Part shown: positions 60,336 through 64,000 of the stretch, in pieces
Layout: each line of letters opens with the position of its first letter
How positions within the stretch are numbered: position 1 is the stretch's first letter
The notes under the pieces: generated by a model
What the model was told of the DNA's origin: nothing
What the model saw: the letters and a program-made list of their open reading frames with translations, nothing else
Databases searched by the model: none
From: Panaeolus papilionaceus
Taxonomy: Eukaryota > Basidiomycota > Agaricomycetes > Agaricales
Direction of reading: 5' to 3'
Length of the DNA stretch: 64,000 bases
Assembly: GCA_015501605.1 (NCBI GenBank)
Contig: JADNRZ010000007.1
Span: 2,046,001-2,110,000, forward strand
Position numbers and translations under genes: made by a program

Positions 60336-61843
60336 CTACCTCGCTTGCGATACGTAGACTTCGTGCCCGTCGGACCGAACGAGCGTCCCGGAGAGCTCGT
60401 CAATGACAACATCCACAGCGACAGTTGAGAACGTGAACGTTTTGACGGTTGAAGTCACCTGTTCTTCGTCATCAGGCCAAGAGAAGGTGACAATGTCGAC
60501 ACGATTAAGGCTGGAGAAGCTGACGTGGTTATAACCTATCGAGATCATGACGCCACTTGTGCGTGGTTCATGGGACGTCCAGAGTGTTAGGCAAGTCGGA
60601 AGGCGGCTTGGATCAGTGCACGATGGGTCCAGAATGCTGTCTGGGACGATGAACCCTAGGATTGTACACACCGGTGAGACGCCGACCCATCTCGTCGTAT
60701 CATGGATTCGTAAGGGATGCGAGATTTTATACAACACCGGGAGGTTTATGCTGGGATCCAATTGATGTATTATTGATCTGTCTGGGGAGATTCCGAGTGA
60801 GTCCAACGAAGCAACTGTAAGAGCGTTCGTAGCATTGGCAGAATTTAGAACAATGGCGTGCTCTTGTCCTAGGAATGAAAACAGTGGCTTATTCCGAGCC
60901 CTGTAGCCATCAAACGGCAGGGCGGTCAATAGAATGCCAGGGATTTCCTCCGTGGGTGCATCCATTTCTAGCATGTGCGCTGAATAGGTCTCTTTTCCCA
61001 GTTCAGAGGTGGTGTTCTCGAGGGAGTAAAGGATACGGGTTGGTGACGCGATCATCCACTGCACGTAACTCGGTGACGGAGAGATTTGAGGTACTGTAGA
61101 AAAGAGGCGAGTAGCAACGAGGGTTCCTCCTGGACCGTTAGTTGTACAGGCTTTCACCTGCCATATCGAGATTGAGAGGTTCCTCTTCGTCAAGGAGTCA
61201 CTGTCTTTAAAAAAGACCGCGTGCGCGAGTGTAAACGACATTGGATCTTCAAGAGCGACTGGTGGCTGGTCAAGGGTTACTGATGTATTGGCACCTTGAA
61301 AGGATGTGCGGTGTTTTGCCTCGAGTCGGGGTGGGATCAATATTTCAGGTCTGAGATGCGTACTGGCAAGGTCCACGTAAGACACAGATCCGTGAATGGT
61401 CGATAGGAGAAGCCAGCGACCACCGGGGATGATGATTAATTGATTGCATCCGAATGATGCGGAGGAATGAACGACGCGTGTGTGCATGTCGTCTGGTGAA
61501 TGTGTGGGCCTTGTCCAAACAAATGAAGCTCGCTTCCAGCGAAGGAAGATGGCTTCTAGTTCAGCACTTGTATACATGTGTAATGGTCTTTCGATGGAAC
61601 ATGAGAGGTTACTCGAGTGTTGGTAGGACATTATGAGACTAGTCCATAATGACTTTTGCCGAGATATATCGTAAAATAACTTTGATATCTGATTTGATGT
61701 CATGACGAAATCTGAGGAGACGCTCTGCAGACATAACGCACCTTGCGAATCCTCAAAACAATGTCTCTCCATGGCAGAACAGCCACAATCGCAAGATGAA
61801 CGTCTGTTGGCAAGGTCGTGAAGCCTGAGTATTCCTTTGACAT
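60336..61843 (-). CDS. F-box protein with large C-terminal domain, copy 2
   Basis: Two exons, 61742-61843 (34 codons) and 60336-61688, giving 484 aa. The F-box is split as in the 41.9-kb paralogue: T-L-P-T-D-V-H-L-A-I-V-A-V-L-P-W-R-D-I-V-L-R-I-R-K in exon 1, then I-S-K-L-F-Y-D-I-S-R-Q-K-S-L-W in exon 2. The long C-terminal part aligns with the paralogue throughout (M-Y-T-S-A-E-L-E-A-I-F-L, G-G-R-W-L-L-L-S-T-I, H-E-V-Y-V-S-Q-A-R at the end). It is a presumed SCF substrate receptor. A TATAAAG lies only about 12 nt before the ATG, which would be too close for its own start, so the true promoter is unclear. Confidence 0.82.
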
Positions 61844-62024
61844 CGCCCTCTCTTTATAGGCGAGGATGTTATGACCATGTCAAAGGCTGTGATATGGTCA
61901 ATGAAAGGGAACACGGGGGCCACTGCTTGTTAATGTTTGTCATGAACACTTGTCTGATGTCGGCCGAAGATTCTCTTTTAACCCAGAGTTCACGGAATCA
62001 CAGGGTATCGCTTAACCTTTCGCC

Positions 62025-62368
62025 ATGTCATCCCCCATAACCACAACCGACCCCAGCTTGCCACTTGAAATAGCGGGTAGTATCATCGAAATGCTGGGAG
62101 GCCCCATCCAGAGAAACACTTTGGACAAGGTCAAAATGATTTGCGGGCCTGCCAGTGCACTCGTATGCAGGCGTTTTGGACAGCATGCCAACGGTTGTTA
62201 TTTGCAAGGCTTGAAATGCAAAATCCATCGACAGATAGAGGGAAACTAACGCTCACCAGACTCCGAGGCGTGCTTGATAACAACCTAGACCTAGCCGGAC
62301 GAGTGCGCAGGCTTGTTGGACGCTCTCCATTTCTTGTATCCTTATGTAGACGTACTCATTCCTTGTAG
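62025..62368 (+). pseudogene. F-box gene fragment with frameshift
   Basis: The first frame reads as an F-box start: L-P-L-E-I-A-G-S-I-I-E-M-L, then S-A-L-V-C-R-R-F. At the T-run 62173-62176 the frame must shift by one base to continue as W-T-A-C-Q-R-L-L-F-A-R-L-E and L-A-G-R-V-R-R-L-V. These are the usual continuations in Agaricomycete F-box proteins. After 62368 no open continuation is found. It is a broken copy, unless the lost base is a sequencing error. Confidence 0.6.
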
Positions 62369-64000
62369 GCATAGGTGAACTCGCCTCTTCTCCTATATCA
62401 CGCTTCAATCACTAGATCATTGTTATTTTGCCCTCGTACATATAAATTGCCTGGTCTCATCTGAACCTCAGTCATTTTTCTCTTCCCGACTGTGGTATGC
62501 CCTTTTTTCTTTCCTTTCTATTCATTTCTCTGTTTTGTTCGCTTTTGCCTACGTACGGTCTCATTGTCTGTCCTATAAGTTAATCGTCGTCGTTTTTCTC
62601 TTCCCAACTGAGTATCGCTGTCTGTCCTACTGTCCTATAGTCCACCCAACAGGGCTTTCGGTTGTTATCCACGAGTCCATTTCGCCACTGGCAGCGCGTT
62701 CGGTTGAAGAGGATATGGATGCAACACACTCCGCTCAATCACGCAACCTCATCCTTCTCAGCATGGCATGAAACCTTACGACTAGGGCGCACGATCGTGC
62801 ATCAGAAAGAAAATTGCTTTACTCTACTTGTCACGGAACGCCATTCAGTCCCTGATCATGGATCATGGAGGAGCTGCTGTGGCCGTAGTTCTTAACGCAT
62901 CAATGTTCAAAAGCCTCTAGATAGGCGGCATGATAGCAGTTTCCCCGAGAACGAGCAGTTTCCGACCCAAAATTAGAGCATCAGATATCTCAAACTTGAG
63001 CACATTGTCTATAATCACCACTTAGCTCAAGATTGTCTCCTTGTTCTCTACCTTGGATGTCTTCCATGCACATCGCGTCATAGACTTTGGGGACTTCTCA
63101 GGTGGTAGTCTAACTTAGGTTCCTCCCCTTTCGGGTATGTAGGATCAACATCACTACACCCAAAGGTACTAGCCTATAGATGGTCGAAAGAGACGCATAC
63201 ACCTGACGTTGGACAGTGCGATGCACAGTGATCACATTTTTCGACCCCGAGCTCACCCCTAAATCTTATCGGGCGATTGGGTCTGGGCATTGCCACCTCG
63301 CAGATCTTGGTCACTCATCTCTCAATGACCGTTGAGATTGAGGATGGCTCGGTAGACTCCTAGAATGCACCCATGTGCGACATTCTTTCGTTCGCCGGAA
63401 TCATTGCCCAACCGGAATGCGCTATTATCAGCTGGTTCATCGACATAAAGGTGAAACTGACAACGTCTTCACCCCCCATTCCTGAGTAATGGCGCCATCT
63501 CGCCGACACTCAGGCAGATCTTATCAAATTCCCGAAGTTGTGCGGGTCCTATGCACGCGCTGCTGGTAGGGCCAAGGTCTATCCTTTATGCAGGGGATAT
63601 TGAAACATTTGGGCAATGAAGAAGAGCTAGAATTGTCTTTGGGAAGGAAAATGAGAAAGTTGAAGGTGCGGGAGGGTGTGGAGGTTGATACGATAATGCG
63701 ATTGGACTCGGAGCACTTTTCTTAGAGCAGGGCTATTTAGCTTTTATACATACATAATTAAGTATGCCTTTGCATTGAATATTGTTCCGTCCAGTCTAGC
63801 TCTAGTAAAATCTACTCAGGTAAATTTGCGCTGCGATACACATAGCAATTTGAATTTGAACCTTGAACTACAGCTAACAAAGTAGGAACACATTATCCTA
63901 TTCTTATTTATACATATGGTCGATGGAGGGTGAATCTATTTTTATCAATTCAAACGAAATAAAAAGGGTTTCCTAATTTAATACAACGACTGTGGCTCCT
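62369..64000. other. Terminal region, probable gene relics
   Basis: 1.6 kb of sequence with short open stretches in changing frames (for example around 63050-63120) interrupted by stops. It may be the decayed remainder of the F-box gene. No intact gene, repeat or RNA is recognised. Confidence 0.4.

Overview
The window is nuclear DNA of a filamentous basidiomycete, most likely an Agaricomycete. Coding sequence is split by many short GT-AG introns (about 46-90 nt). The gene content fits: three fungal-type (FunK1) kinases, an aegerolysin, a CFEM protein, a Con-6 protein, expanded F-box genes and many small secreted proteins. There are no operons or bacterial signals. All gene models here were spliced by eye from reading frame, splice consensus and paralogue comparison.

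Layout. 0.1-5.7 kb: two tandem FunK1 kinase genes on the + strand. 6.6-14.4 kb: a housekeeping island with a proline-rich protein, an AlkB-like dioxygenase, the RNase P/MRP subunit Pop4 and a class III (GABA-type) aminotransferase. 16.0-21.3 kb: a third FunK1 gene, a secreted pectate lyase and small secreted protein A. 21.3-31.5 kb: gene-poor, repeat-bearing DNA holding one F-box gene, a degenerate tRNA-Met-like sequence, two damaged copies of the protein A family and half of a dispersed repeat. 31.5-39 kb: Pho88/Snd3, an unknown small membrane protein, small secreted protein C, a charged small protein, a Con-6 protein and an aegerolysin. 39.6-50.8 kb: four members of an unrecognised family (two full length, one pseudogene, one truncated) around an F-box gene and a double-CFEM secreted protein. 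53-55 kb: a small basic protein and a P-loop GTPase. 56.4-62.4 kb: three more members of the protein A family, an F-box gene and an F-box pseudogene. The last 1.6 kb looks like gene relics.

The two most notable signals are gene families. The first is a set of seven loci (21, 27, 28, 34, 57, 58.5 and 59.7 kb) coding small secreted proteins. They share one architecture: a 17-21 codon signal-peptide exon ending in Gln, a phase-0 intron, then a tail carrying the motif [LF]-[ST]-T-R-E-[LI]-V-x-E-[LI]. Two to three copies are decaying. The second is the 'IVAQPDL' family, which combines an amphipathic helical region, a proline-rich linker and a C-terminal beta domain that looks carbohydrate-binding. 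I recognise neither as a described family. Both are duplicating and decaying locally, as expected of a fast-evolving accessory region between conserved genes.
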